Positions 33,847 to 42,250 of a stretch of 64,000 nucleotides of DNA are shown here, one piece after another. Below the pieces are notes generated by a model, which was not told the origin of the DNA, ran no database searches, and saw nothing but the letters and a program-made list of their open reading frames with translations. The stretch's first letter is position 1. Each line of letters begins with the position of its first letter. The stretch lies in contig JAHRFV010000153.1 in assembly GCA_019084435.1 (NCBI GenBank), positions 3,040-67,039 of the forward strand. Reading direction: 5' to 3'. The DNA comes from Dethiosulfatibacter sp. GTDB taxonomy: Bacteria > Bacillota_A > Clostridia > Tissierellales > Dethiosulfatibacteraceae. The position numbers and the translations under genes are program-made.

Positions 33847-34104
33847 CTGATCAACCTCCTGTTCTTGTTGTTCTCAAATCTCTAAAAGCCCTATACGCGC
33901 GAATATTCGGGTATTACTGTATATAGGGTCTATTCTATTTATTTTTAAATTAATAATAATTGTTAGGAATATAAGAACACATCCTCTCCTAAGGCTTGCC
34001 GCCAGTGGACTTTGAGTTGTTCCATAATTTGTTCCTAACCACTTTTTAAGGAACATCCATAACTCCGGAACATGTACCCAAAACCAACATTTTTAGGAAC
34101 ACTA
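33847..34104. other. AT-rich spacer with GGAAC repeats and an inverted repeat
   Basis: No gene is supported here. CCCTATA (33889-33895) and TATAGGG (33920-33928 region) form an inverted repeat. Between ~34018 and 34115 GGAAC or its complement GTTCC occurs six times, several as TTCCTAA/TTAGGAAC. On the minus strand one shifted frame reads VPSSVPKN directly after the end of the VapE-type gene, so the repeats may be the frameshifted remainder of a Val-Pro-rich tail. An origin with iterons is an alternative. Confidence 0.4.
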
Positions 34105-36471
34105 CTAGGAACAGCTTTTAGGTACAAAGATATACTGTGGACCATAAAGCGTCGTTCGTTCCTTTTTATCCTGCCTTACCCAGCCGAGTTTCGTTAGAAT
34201 AGCTGCAAGGGTATTGGAATCTGCTCTACCTAAATTGGCTCTGTCCTTACCGAAGCATTCACACCAGATTTCCATGTTGCAAACACTGCTGCGAGGAATG
34301 GTTCCCGCTCTAGGTGCTGCTCCAAACTCATTTCCACTTAAGAAGTTTCTTCTTTCAAAGAGATCCATCTGGTCCCAATCATCAGGGAGAAGGGTATCAA
34401 GGTACTCTCTGACTAATCCTTCCCGCTCATCGGATTCCATGGCTTCACGCTGTTCAGCCTTGGCCAGCTGCTCCATGGAAGCATCCAGATAGAGTTTTTC
34501 GCCAGCCTTGACGTATACCAGGGCTTCTGCCCATATCTGCTGGATCTCTTCAGCGGTAATCTGCCATGAATGTTTACTGCCACCACCTGGGGTTTTCACG
34601 GGCCAGAAACGACGATTTCCTGTTGTGTCTCTAAGGTAACCGGACTCTGCGTTGGTGGTACCAAAGAAGATGCACTGGCGCTGATGAGGGGTTGCGCGTT
34701 TTCCAAAAGCTGCACGATAAATATCATTTTGTCTTGAGAGGAAAGATCGCAGGGTTTCCACCTCCGCTTTTCTAAGACCTGCCAGTTCACCAATCTCCAG
34801 TATCCAGTAACCCTGAAGTTTCTCTGCTGCGGTTTTGTCTTTGGTATCTCCAAGGTTTAAGCTATCGGAGAACCATTCGCCAGCGAGCTTTGAGATTAGC
34901 GTACTTTTGCCGACGCCCTGCGGCCCGTTTAAGACGAGCATGGAGTCAAATTTGCACCCAGGATTCTGAACACGACTGATAGCAGCGCACAGGGTTTTTC
35001 TTGTAACAGCACGGACGTATGGATTATCATCCGCACCGAGATAATCAATGAGCAAGGTATCCACTTTTGGCACTTTGTCCCATTCCGGTAAAGAGTCCAG
35101 GTATTCTCGAATGGGGTGGTAGGACCTATCGTCAGTGACTTTGGCAACTGCAATTTGATAATTCCTTTGAGAAAAGGTGCCATAGTTTGAATCGATATAG
35201 CTGATAAGCTGGGCATCATCCGCATCCCTCCAGTACTTTGAAGGATGGTTCCAAGGAACGCTGCCTTTGATCTCCATACCATCAAGCTGCTGATTAAATA
35301 CCAGTGCCTGTAGATTTGGGTCATTTTGAAGAATGAGGGTAATGTTGTGCAGATTGTTTTTAAGTACCGTGGAGCGGGACTCATATTCCAATCTTTTCTG
35401 CCAATCGTTCTCTTCACTAAAATCCTCTAGCGCCCGAGCCTGCCTCTCTTGAAGAAGAAGGAGTTTGACCTTTTCATCCTTTGAGGCAAACTCCATCATA
35501 GCCTTATAGGAAGGTAGCTTAGATGTGGGCGTGTCTTCCGGACTTTTCTCATCAAGGTTTCTAAAATGGTGGATGCGGACTAAATCAAAAGCATTTAGCA
35601 TCATCCCATATGCTGGATCAGTGGAGTGATGGGAGAAGGAAAACTTATCATCCTCTATCCACACCCCTGCGGAAGAATCCGCTGGGATGTAATCATAGCG
35701 ATCTGAGGCTGCATTTGGCTCATAGACCTCGGATAAAAAAGTCTCAATGGCTTCTCTTATGGTATAGCTCCTGCAGAATGCTCCAATAAGACCAGTTTTT
35801 GAAAGTGGATCTTGCTGTTTCTTCTTCTCCCTTTGCGCAGCGTCTGTTTGTCTTGATGAACCTGGCCATGAGGATATGTCTTTCCAGCTATCGTATTTTG
35901 CCAGTATGACATCTGGATCTAGAAATGGTCCTTTCATCTCTTCAAAGACATATTCTCCATCACTGGGTGTACTTGGCCAGTACATAAACTGACTTGGCTT
36001 GAAGGAAGCTTCGTCAAAGTACTCCATACCAATTTCAAAAGCAACCATCCTACTGATGGCTTGATATTCATCAGCTGAAACCGGTCTAGAAAAAGGAGCC
36101 ACCGTTCTTAGCCTTGGTTTCTCAGCTGAATGGCTATGGGTGGAATGAGTGCAGGAAGCAAATTTGAACTTCAGTTTAATGTCAGCTATATATTCATCTG
36201 GTGATCTTGCATAGTCCACATCAAGAGATAGCATCGTTTTTGATTCGATATTTTCATTCAAACGACGCCCATCTTTTAACTCTGCTGCAATATAGCCACC
36301 CACATCTTTGATGTCATCCTGCTGCTTTTTCTTCATGTGGCGGAATTCATCCTGAGTCTCTCTTGTATAAGTGGTACGGGAGAGTTTTTTTACAAACTCA
36401 TCCCATGTCACAGTTTGTTCTTTCCAGTACTTGTCATGTCTGGTGTTGCCGGTGGATATAATAAACTCCAT
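34105..36471 (-). CDS. VapE-type phage primase/helicase
   Basis: A 788-aa protein. The N-terminal half has primase-like features (MLSLDVDYARSPDEYIADIK, then CTHSTHSHSAEKPRLRTVAP with FSRPVSADEYQAISRMVA). The C-terminal VapE/D5-like helicase has SMLVLNGPQGVGKSTLISKL (Walker A), LEIGELAGLRKAEVETLRSF, IFFGTTNAESGYLRDTTGNR and RFWPVKTPGGGSKHSWQITA. It probably primes and unwinds phage DNA. No phage DNA polymerase, SNF2 helicase or VRR-NUC gene is nearby, so replication would rely on host polymerase. The stop may follow a frame change in a Val-Pro tail. RBS AGAAAGGAGGTCATC. Confidence 0.9.
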   Translation of the reverse strand: MEFIISTGNTRHDKYWKEQTVTWDEFVKKLSRTTYTRETQDEFRHMKKKQQDDIKDVGGYIAAELKDGRRLNENIESKTMLSLDVDYARSPDEYIADIKLKFKFASCTHSTHSHSAEKPRLRTVAPFSRPVSADEYQAISRMVAFEIGMEYFDEASFKPSQFMYWPSTPSDGEYVFEEMKGPFLDPDVILAKYDSWKDISSWPGSSRQTDAAQREKKKQQDPLSKTGLIGAFCRSYTIREAIETFLSEVYEPNAASDRYDYIPADSSAGVWIEDDKFSFSHHSTDPAYGMMLNAFDLVRIHHFRNLDEKSPEDTPTSKLPSYKAMMEFASKDEKVKLLLLQERQARALEDFSEENDWQKRLEYESRSTVLKNNLHNITLILQNDPNLQALVFNQQLDGMEIKGSVPWNHPSKYWRDADDAQLISYIDSNYGTFSQRNYQIAVAKVTDDRSYHPIREYLDSLPEWDKVPKVDTLLIDYLGADDNPYVRAVTRKTLCAAISRVQNPGCKFDSMLVLNGPQGVGKSTLISKLAGEWFSDSLNLGDTKDKTAAEKLQGYWILEIGELAGLRKAEVETLRSFLSRQNDIYRAAFGKRATPHQRQCIFFGTTNAESGYLRDTTGNRRFWPVKTPGGGSKHSWQITAEEIQQIWAEALVYVKAGEKLYLDASMEQLAKAEQREAMESDEREGLVREYLDTLLPDDWDQMDLFERRNFLSGNEFGAAPRAGTIPRSSVCNMEIWCECFGKDRANLGRADSNTLAAILTKLGWVRQDKKERTTLYGPQYIFVPKSCS

Positions 36472-36502
36472 GATGACCTCCTTTCTGGTGATGTGTAACC
36501 AC

Positions 36503-36748
36503 CTAGTTTTCCTTCCAGGGTTCAGTCGTAACGGTCACCTCTTCAGATGCGTAGCTTACAAGGTTCGTGTATTCACAAAGATTGAAGATGTACTCCGTAT
36601 CACATCCTGCATCATTTAGTGCAGCGATAACCGCTTCTTTGACTTCTTTGTCATCACTAAAGGCTAGGAGCTTTAGCTGCTCTAAGATCCTTCCAACAAC
36701 CACCTCTTCTCCATAAGTTTTAAATAATTCTTTTAAAGATTTGTTCAT
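36503..36748 (-). CDS. Small early prophage protein (81 aa)
   Basis: An acidic helical protein (MNKSLKELFKTYGEEVVVGR, then ILEQLKLLAFSDDKEVKEAV, CDTEYIFNLCEYTNLVSYAS). No domain is recognised. It lies between the cro-like gene and the VapE-type gene in the early operon; the strong RBS AAAGGAGGAATATGTC supports translation. A copy of the switch operator motif is found ~60 bases upstream. Confidence 0.65.
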   Translation of the reverse strand: MNKSLKELFKTYGEEVVVGRILEQLKLLAFSDDKEVKEAVIAALNDAGCDTEYIFNLCEYTNLVSYASEEVTVTTEPWKEN

Positions 36749-36805
36749 GACATATTCCTCCTTTGGTTTTTTAATGTTGCTATAGTGTAGAACTCCAAAT
36801 CTTTT

Positions 36806-36819
36806 TTGCGTTTACGTAA
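36806..36819. promoter_or_regulatory. Third copy of the switch operator (TTGCGTTTACGTAA)
   Basis: An exact copy of the 14-mer found at 37042-37055. It overlaps the stop of the cro-like gene and lies upstream of the 36503-36748 gene, so repressor could also bind here and affect early genes. Confidence 0.55.
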
Positions 36820-37021
36820 TTTCTTGAGCAAAAAAAATTTCATTAGGATCTTCAATCTCAAGATAATTACAAATAGCCTGAATCTCACGCCTATAGAAAT
36901 CACTGTTGCCATTGATCTTTCTATAAAGTGTGGCTTGATTGATCCCTAGTAAATCAGCAATATTCTGCATTGTTTTGCCCTTCATAACCAATAAAGCTTT
37001 GAACTTCTTTTGATTAAACAT
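36812..37021 (-). CDS. Cro-like XRE regulator
   Basis: A 69-aa single-domain HTH protein (KFKALLVMKGKTMQNIADLL, then GINQATLYRKINGNSDFYRR, EIQAICNYLEIEDPNEIFFA). It is transcribed away from the repressor from a promoter flanked by operators, the position of Cro in lambda-type switches. RBS GAGGTGACAAA. It probably lowers repressor expression after induction. Confidence 0.85.
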   Translation of the reverse strand: MFNQKKFKALLVMKGKTMQNIADLLGINQATLYRKINGNSDFYRREIQAICNYLEIEDPNEIFFAQEIT

Positions 37022-37041
37022 TTTGTCACCTCACTTCTATT

Positions 37042-37101
37042 TTGCGTTTACGTAATTTTATTCTAATACATCTCACTTCACTCGTCAATACGTAAACGCA
37101 A
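37042..37101 (-). promoter_or_regulatory. Early lytic promoter with flanking operators
   Basis: Minus strand: -35 TTGACG (37083-37088), 17-base spacer, -10 TAGAAT (37060-37065). The motif TTGCGTTTACGTA lies immediately upstream of the -35 (37089-37101) and its inverted partner, plus-strand TTGCGTTTACGTAA, just downstream of the -10 (37042-37055). Binding at either would block polymerase. This is a readable cI/cro-type operator arrangement. Confidence 0.75.
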
Positions 37102-37128
37102 TTTTTATATCGAATTTATAAGTTAATA

Positions 37129-37157
37129 TTGCAAATACGCAAATTTTAATGTATAGT
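37129..37157 (+). promoter_or_regulatory. Repressor maintenance promoter
   Basis: Plus strand: TTGCAA (37129-37134), 17-base spacer, TATAGT (37152-37157). The -35 lies in a degenerate operator-like element (TTGC AAATAC GCAA), suggesting autoregulation. The transcript would start near 37164, downstream of the first ATG of the open frame, which supports the GTG start at 37194. Confidence 0.55.
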
Positions 37158-37193
37158 AAAGTTAATGATATTCTCATGAAAGCAGGTGATGTA

Positions 37194-37622
37194 GTGGAAT
37201 TTAAAGATAAGATAAAAAATCGAAGATTAGAATTGGGCCTTACTCTAGAGGAAGTCGCTAAGGCTGCAGGAGTGAGTGCACCTACGATTCTAAGATATGA
37301 AAATGGAGATATAAAGAACGTAAGAAAAGACAAGATAAAAGCCTTGGCTGATGCACTTCAACTCACACCGACCTATTTAATGGATTGGAACGAGCATCCA
37401 GAAATTAAAAGAAGCTTTGATTATTATATGGAAATGCAGCTCCACCTACTTGGCTATAAAATTATTTATGATGAAGAAGATGCCTATATTGTTTTAAAAG
37501 GCAAAGAAGGCGAGTTTGAAATAACTCAAGAAGATCTCGAAAAACTAAGTGGAGAGTTGCAATCGTTCTTGAATTTTAAAATTTTTGACCTTATGCAGAA
37601 CTCCCGGAAATTCGGCAAATAA
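37194..37622 (+). CDS. Phage repressor, cI-like XRE protein without protease domain
   Basis: About 142 aa. An N-terminal HTH (FKDKIKNRRLELGLTLEEVA, then KAAGVSAPTILRYENGDIKN, VRKDKIKALADALQLTPTYL) is followed by a short C-terminal region (IYDEEDAYIVLKGKEGEFEI). There is no S24/LexA-type Ser-Lys protease domain, so it should not cleave itself on RecA activation; induction probably needs another factor. The GTG start at 37194 has AGGTGATGTA upstream. It is divergent from the cro-like gene. Confidence 0.85.
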   Translation: MEFKDKIKNRRLELGLTLEEVAKAAGVSAPTILRYENGDIKNVRKDKIKALADALQLTPTYLMDWNEHPEIKRSFDYYMEMQLHLLGYKIIYDEEDAYIVLKGKEGEFEITQEDLEKLSGELQSFLNFKIFDLMQNSRKFGK

Positions 37623-37665
37623 AATAAGCATCTACCTGGACAATCAGGCGGATGCTTATTTTATT
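37621..37665 (+). terminator. Terminator after the repressor gene
   Basis: AAAATAAGCATC and GATGCTTATTTT form a perfect 12-bp stem with an inner CCTG/CAGG pairing, followed by TTATTT. It marks the right end of recognisable prophage genes; the attachment site is probably within the next few bases. Confidence 0.8.
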
Positions 37666-37680
37666 TGTGCTTAACCCCTT

Positions 37681-38190
37681 TTACTCTTCATCTTCATTAG
37701 TCATTTGTCGTTCGAAGGATTGTCTTATCAGGTTCATGATGTATGGCAATTCCTTTATGTCGCTGAATCCAATTTCTACATCACCATTTCCCCATCTGCC
37801 AACGTTCGATACGTCTTCACACATTTCTTTAGGATCATGTATTTCTGTAAAAGGCATGTTCAGTGAGAGCCTAAGTCTTTTTGACTGTGGGACCACATCC
37901 ACAAAGTTTGTTTCAGCTTTGAATGCAATATATCGTTTCAGATGCTCTTCCACAACCACTTCATCTATTGCTAAAACTTCTTTGCGCAGTGCATCAAATA
38001 ATTTCCTGATCTCTTTAACATAGGAGCTGCTCTTAGGTGAGAGAAATGGATAATCATCTATGGTGTAATTTGCTTTCCCTTTGGAATTAGGTCTGTATAA
38101 ATCCAGCACTTCTTTCTCTAGCTTCGGTGCTTCCCATACTTTAACAGCGATATCACTTAGAACTTTTGCTCTTTCCATAATGGCTTGTTC
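37681..38190 (-). pseudogene. 3' fragment of GmrSD-like gene: DUF5655 domain
   Basis: The minus-strand frame is open from 38190 (EQAIMERAKVLSDIAVKVWE), then EVLDLYRPNSKGKANYTIDD, LFDALRKEVLAIDEVVVEEH, RYIAFKAETNFVDVVPQSKR, GRWGNGDVEIGFSDIKELPY. The second part is a DUF5655 domain. Relatives of this segment form the C-terminus of DUF262-DUF1524-DUF5655 proteins, where a 'W-(D/E)-..-I..RA..L..IA..VW' stretch follows the DUF1524 domain. The matching 5' part lies at 46871-48489 in the same orientation. The fragment has no RBS and starts in mid-domain, so it is a severed end, not a separate gene. Confidence 0.82.
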
Positions 38191-38216
38191 ACATAGGGGA
38201 TTTAAATATACTTTAC

Positions 38217-38810
38217 AGAGGTGGTATTTTAGTTAACAAAAATGGAGAAAGATTTACAAACGAACATAAAGGATACTCCGAACTATCTCCTGATGTATTA
38301 GCACAACCTGATTACCATGTTTATATGGTATTTAATCAAGCAAATGCAGATGCAACTCCAAAATTTGCAGACTATGACACAGCAGGCATTTTAACTAAGG
38401 CTGATACCTTAGAGGAACTTGCTACGGCTTTAAATATTGACCAAGACAAATTCAATACTTCAATAGGTGATTATATGAATGGAATTGAAACAGGGCAAGA
38501 TAGTTTAAATAGAACATTTTTCCCAGATCATTTTGACGGACCTTATTATGCTTTTGAAATAACAGCTGATTTAAGGCACACACAAGGTGGTCTTGTTACA
38601 GATACAGTAGGTCATGTTTTAAAAGAAGATGGAACCTTAATCAAAGGTCTTTATGCTGCAGGAGGAGTAATGGAAGGTTTTTCTGATACAGCAGGTCCCG
38701 GATATATGTCAGGAAACGGATTATTACAAGCATTTGTATTTGGGCGTTTGGCTGGGGAAAATGCAGCTACGACTCCAAGAGCTGATGCAAAAATTATAAA
38801 TTTAGAATAG
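38217..38810 (+). pseudogene. C-terminal fragment of FAD-dependent fumarate reductase-like flavoprotein
   Basis: Open frame reading RGGILVNKNGERFTNEHKGY, then VFNQANADATPKFADYDTAG, DGPYYAFEITADLRHTQGGL, TDTVGHVLKEDGTLIKGLYA, then AGGVMEGFSDTAGPGYMSGN and GLLQAFVFGRLAGENAA. These are the C-terminal FAD-binding segments of flavocytochrome c/fumarate reductase or urocanate reductase-like enzymes. The ~250-400 N-terminal residues including the dinucleotide-binding motif are absent, cut at about 38190-38215 where the DUF5655 fragment begins on the other strand. No start site. Confidence 0.82.
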
Positions 38811-38840
38811 GTTTAAACAAGTTATTATAAGCAAAGTGTT

Positions 38841-38875
38841 AGTGGAGGTAATTAATAAAATTAATTACCTCCACT
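38841..38875. terminator. Perfect 16-bp inverted repeat between convergent genes
   Basis: AGTGGAGGTAATTAAT (38841-38856), a 3-base loop AAA, and ATTAATTACCTCCACT (38860-38875). It includes the stop codon of the hydrolase gene at 38861. No long T-run follows on either strand, so it is a weak or bidirectional terminator or an mRNA end-stabiliser. Confidence 0.6.
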
Positions 38876-40975
38876 ATTCACTGGAAGCCTTACCTTTGTT
38901 TGATATTTGCTTCCATGATAAATTTTTTGAGAAGCTATAATAGTATCTGTATCCTCAAAGATGTTTTTACCTGTATTTGAATTAGGGAATATGTAGTTTT
39001 CTGCTCCTGAGGTTATCTGAAGTCTTATTTTATGTCCTTTTTTAAAGGTATTAGCTATTTTTGAAGTCTTAATTATATATTTTTCGATTCTTCCCGGCTC
39101 TAAAAGAACAATCTTATCAAAGCCCTGTCTGAATTTTGCTCTTATCAGACCATCACAGAGCCTTGTTGAATTCCCACCCGGATCAACATCAGTAAGCCGC
39201 ACTACCCAGTCAGTATCTTTAGCTGAACTGCTGGCATAAAATTCTACATACACATCTCCGGCTATACTAATATCCGATGTCAAGGCATCCGATGAGTATA
39301 TAAGCACATCTTCCCTTTTTTCCATGTCTTTATAGTTTTCCGGTACTCCTATCTCATTCTCTGACATGTCGATAATATGCGGTGCCGGGTCACAAGGGTC
39401 AAAGCTATAGCTGTCTGTCCCCTCTTTATCAACCTTTTCAAAAGTTAACCTTCCATCTCCGGATGAGGTGTTGGCACTTCCTTCGCTTGTAACATACATA
39501 TCCGTCAAAATACTGTTTTCAGGAGGCCAGGTGTTACATTCCACCCACTTATCCTCACCTACAGTATAGTATTCTACGGGCTTTTTCTTATCTACACCAT
39601 TGTCCATACCTTTAAGATGTCTATCAAACCACAGTTGATGCAAATAATCTATATCATATCTTAAACAGTTATTCCCAAACCGAACTCCGTGTATCTCCCT
39701 TTGACTGTTGGCATTGTGCATCCATGGTCCAAGTATTATTTTTTTGTCTGAATTTGCATAGCTTTCTACCACATTACAAGCCTCAGTGGTACCCATTCCA
39801 TTATCATCATACCATCCTGATATTATCATAGCCGGAGCTTTTATTTTGTCCCTAAGCCTGAACCAGCTTGACTTTTCCCAAAACTCATCCTGGACTTCAT
39901 GAGAAGACCATTCTGACCAGAACTTAACATCTCTATCAAAGACTCTTTTAGGAATGTCTTTAATGGGTCTTATTCTTATGACCTCATTCCAATCATCTCT
40001 TACAATATTCTCTATGTTAAATTTTTTGTCTATCATAGCAAAAGCCCATGCCATTGTACCAGATACTACAGCTCCTCCTTTTCTTGGTATATCAACAAAA
40101 GGACTTCCTGCCGTCACTATGCTTACCATTGCCTTTAAATGCTTATTACCACTTGCTGCCGCTGCCCACTGTACATATCCTAAATATGATGCCCCTATGG
40201 TTCCTACATTTCCATCCGACCACTCCTGAGCCGCTATCCAGTTTAGTGTATCATCTCCATCCTCTACTTCATAATGCATAGGCATCCACTTGCCGTCTGA
40301 ATCCTCTCGCCCTCTGGTATCCTGAATAACCAATGCATATCCTCTCATAACGTATTTAAAATGACTGTTTATGTTCCTATTTCTTCCATAGCAGGTTCTT
40401 ATTAGAACTGTCGGTACTTTGCCCTTTGCTCCTCCGGGAAGCCATACCTCAGTTGCAAGCTTTACCTTATCTCTCATTTCAACCATGTATACACCCTTAT
40501 GAATTACAAAACAATTGGGCTTTGAAACTACATCTTCAGTCCAGTATTTTAACGGAGTATACCCTTCATATCCTTCCTTGACCAAAACTGAAACCATTTC
40601 TCTGGAAACCGCTACAAATCCCTTTATTTCTCCTTCAAGGAACAATACATCTATTGGATTAGCCCCATTTCTCCTTGCCCATATTCCTTGCCTTTCAGTA
40701 TACCTCTCAAAAATCTCCCCGTCGAAGGTTATAATCCTGTCCTTGTCAGTATTAAAGATATCTTTGTACTCAGAGATATCTTTCGCAATTTTTACCGGAT
40801 TTACAAAATAGTCCTCCTGGTATCTGTTGCCTTCTTCATCAGACATTATTGTTTTTTCTCTGAAAATACCTGTTTTTATATCTTTCTCTGAATAATACAC
40901 ATTTTTATCTTCTATAAAGATATCTGATATATGTATTCCTGAGTAATAAAACTTAAAGCTTGCCAATTCACTCAC
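38861..40975 (-). CDS. CocE/NonD-type (X-Pro dipeptidyl-peptidase-like) hydrolase
   Basis: A 704-aa protein. An extra ~175-residue N-terminal region precedes an alpha/beta-hydrolase (S15-like) domain with GVYMVEMRDKVKLATEVWLP, VIQDTRGREDSDG, GTIGASYLGYVQWAAAASG (nucleophile Ser in GxSYxG), IISGWYDDNG (Asp) and ILGPWMHNANSQ (His). A C-terminal jelly-roll domain follows (YSSDALTSDISIAGDVYVEF, then HKIRLQITSGAENYIFPNSN). Such enzymes cut peptides or esters. No signal peptide is seen, so it is likely cytoplasmic. The start may be GTG 40975 or TTG 40966 (AGGTGAGTGAA upstream). It ends a peptide-use cluster. Confidence 0.85.
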   Translation of the reverse strand: MSELASFKFYYSGIHISDIFIEDKNVYYSEKDIKTGIFREKTIMSDEEGNRYQEDYFVNPVKIAKDISEYKDIFNTDKDRIITFDGEIFERYTERQGIWARRNGANPIDVLFLEGEIKGFVAVSREMVSVLVKEGYEGYTPLKYWTEDVVSKPNCFVIHKGVYMVEMRDKVKLATEVWLPGGAKGKVPTVLIRTCYGRNRNINSHFKYVMRGYALVIQDTRGREDSDGKWMPMHYEVEDGDDTLNWIAAQEWSDGNVGTIGASYLGYVQWAAAASGNKHLKAMVSIVTAGSPFVDIPRKGGAVVSGTMAWAFAMIDKKFNIENIVRDDWNEVIRIRPIKDIPKRVFDRDVKFWSEWSSHEVQDEFWEKSSWFRLRDKIKAPAMIISGWYDDNGMGTTEACNVVESYANSDKKIILGPWMHNANSQREIHGVRFGNNCLRYDIDYLHQLWFDRHLKGMDNGVDKKKPVEYYTVGEDKWVECNTWPPENSILTDMYVTSEGSANTSSGDGRLTFEKVDKEGTDSYSFDPCDPAPHIIDMSENEIGVPENYKDMEKREDVLIYSSDALTSDISIAGDVYVEFYASSSAKDTDWVVRLTDVDPGGNSTRLCDGLIRAKFRQGFDKIVLLEPGRIEKYIIKTSKIANTFKKGHKIRLQITSGAENYIFPNSNTGKNIFEDTDTIIASQKIYHGSKYQTKVRLPVNSGGN

Positions 40976-41060
40976 CTCTCATAATTATATAGAAATCAGC
41001 CGAATATCCACCCTTAAACTGAATATTCGGCTTATTTAATTTATTATGTTAAAAATAGAC

Positions 41061-42221
41061 TTACATACCCAGTATGCCTTTAATTAGATATGCGACACTT
41101 ATACCAACATAATTACCTACCGCGTTACCTATTATACCAAGAACAACTGCTATACTTATTATTGACTCCCATTTTCCTGTTGCAGCCATAAGCGCTGCCG
41201 AGCTTCCATCTGCAATTGCTGCCATTATGGAGATACCTACATATTGATATTTAATTTTAGCAATTCTGCATAACAACAAGTGTATGAACAGAGATCCGAA
41301 TATAACTATTGCACAGTATACCGATATGCTTATGGCAGAACTTAAGAACTGCCTTATATCTACCATAAATCCTATAACAACAAGGAATGTTAATGCCACA
41401 TATACTCCAAGATCAAGTTTTCCCTTAAGCTCCTTAACCGGTTTAAGTTGCGCTATAATGATAGAAATTGTGGTTATAGTCAATATCTTTATCGTACTTG
41501 CAATATTATCGGAGAATAGTCCGGAAAATTCTGTTGCTGCGAATACAATTGCAAATCCAATTCCAACTAACCATGCTATATCGTTTATACTCCATTCCTT
41601 AGCCTTTAAGAAGTCATGACCTCCTTCAAGCAAAAGCTCTTCATCAGTCATCTTATAAGGCCATATCTTATTAAACCATTTAGAACTTTTCATAAATGCA
41701 GGAGCTGCCATTAAGAGAACAAGACTCGGTATACCAACTACATAATCTGCTGCATTTGCTGCCGCAAAGGTGTCAGGTGTTGCATTTAAAGCTGTTCCTA
41801 TTGCTGTGAGATTTGCACTTCCTCCTGAATATGTGCCAACGAACATGCCTGCTACCTTCCAACCTTCAGGAATACTTCCTGCCATAAATATTCCGCTGAC
41901 AAAGGCAACTATGGAAACGCTTAATACTGCAAATAACATTGCCAGAAGCGGTTGCTTTGACAACTTCAAAATACCGGCAAGATCCACACCTAAAAGCATT
42001 ATGGATATGGAAAGTGGCACAGCATAGGCAAATATAAATCCATGAACATCCGACCAGGTCGGCACTAATCTAAGATTAGATAATATAATACCTATAATTA
42101 TTACTATAATTGCCGGTCCCATTGAAGAGAAAGGTTTCCGTTTACTAAGATAAAGTGCGAAGCTTATTGTCATAAAAATTATTGCCATTATACTTATTGT
42201 TGAGCTAAATACTGGTTCCAT
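41061..42221 (-). CDS. DUF819 family membrane transporter
   Basis: A 386-aa protein with about ten membrane segments, PAIIVIIIGIILSNLRLVPT, FAYAVPLSISIMLLGVDLAG, then FVGTYSGGSANLTAIGTALN and the re-entrant-like ISIMAAIADGSSAALMAATG. This matches DUF819 (YjcL-like) proteins. In Firmicutes these genes commonly accompany dipeptide epimerases and peptidases, suggesting uptake of (modified) dipeptides or amino acids. RBS GGAGGATTTAAAAT. Probably in one operon with the epimerase upstream and hydrolase downstream. Confidence 0.85.
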   Translation of the reverse strand: MEPVFSSTISIMAIIFMTISFALYLSKRKPFSSMGPAIIVIIIGIILSNLRLVPTWSDVHGFIFAYAVPLSISIMLLGVDLAGILKLSKQPLLAMLFAVLSVSIVAFVSGIFMAGSIPEGWKVAGMFVGTYSGGSANLTAIGTALNATPDTFAAANAADYVVGIPSLVLLMAAPAFMKSSKWFNKIWPYKMTDEELLLEGGHDFLKAKEWSINDIAWLVGIGFAIVFAATEFSGLFSDNIASTIKILTITTISIIIAQLKPVKELKGKLDLGVYVALTFLVVIGFMVDIRQFLSSAISISVYCAIVIFGSLFIHLLLCRIAKIKYQYVGISIMAAIADGSSAALMAATGKWESIISIAVVLGIIGNAVGNYVGISVAYLIKGILGM

Positions 42222-42250
42222 ATTTTAAATCCTCCAATCAAATTTAATTT

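Larger units (their letters stand above)
7990..37670. mobile_element. HK97-type siphophage prophage (~29.7 kb)
   Basis: A continuous set of recombination, lysis, tail, head, packaging, replication and lysogeny-switch genes lies between the PadR gene and the tail end of the restriction-system gene at 37681. Recombinases lie at the left edge and the repressor at the right edge, so in the circular form they would flank attP. I could not identify att direct repeats; serine-integrase cores are only a few bases long, so the edges are inferred from gene content and terminators. The head, tail, packaging and switch genes all read through; the only possible defect I noticed is at the 3' end of the VapE-type gene. 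Confidence 0.85.

Noticed and set aside
33874..34056. 60-codon minus-strand frame after the VapE-type gene
   Set aside because: No RBS, AT-rich composition and no family match; it coincides with repeats.
37149..37193. N-terminal extension of the phage repressor from ATG 37149
   Set aside because: It begins upstream of the inferred transcript start and overlaps the -10; the GTG at 37194 has a proper RBS and gives the normal XRE N-terminus.
7990..37690. Search for att direct repeats flanking the prophage
   Set aside because: Compared about 7,980-8,045 with 37,615-37,690 by eye and found no shared core longer than chance; serine integrase cores can be 2-3 bases, so no att site is claimed.
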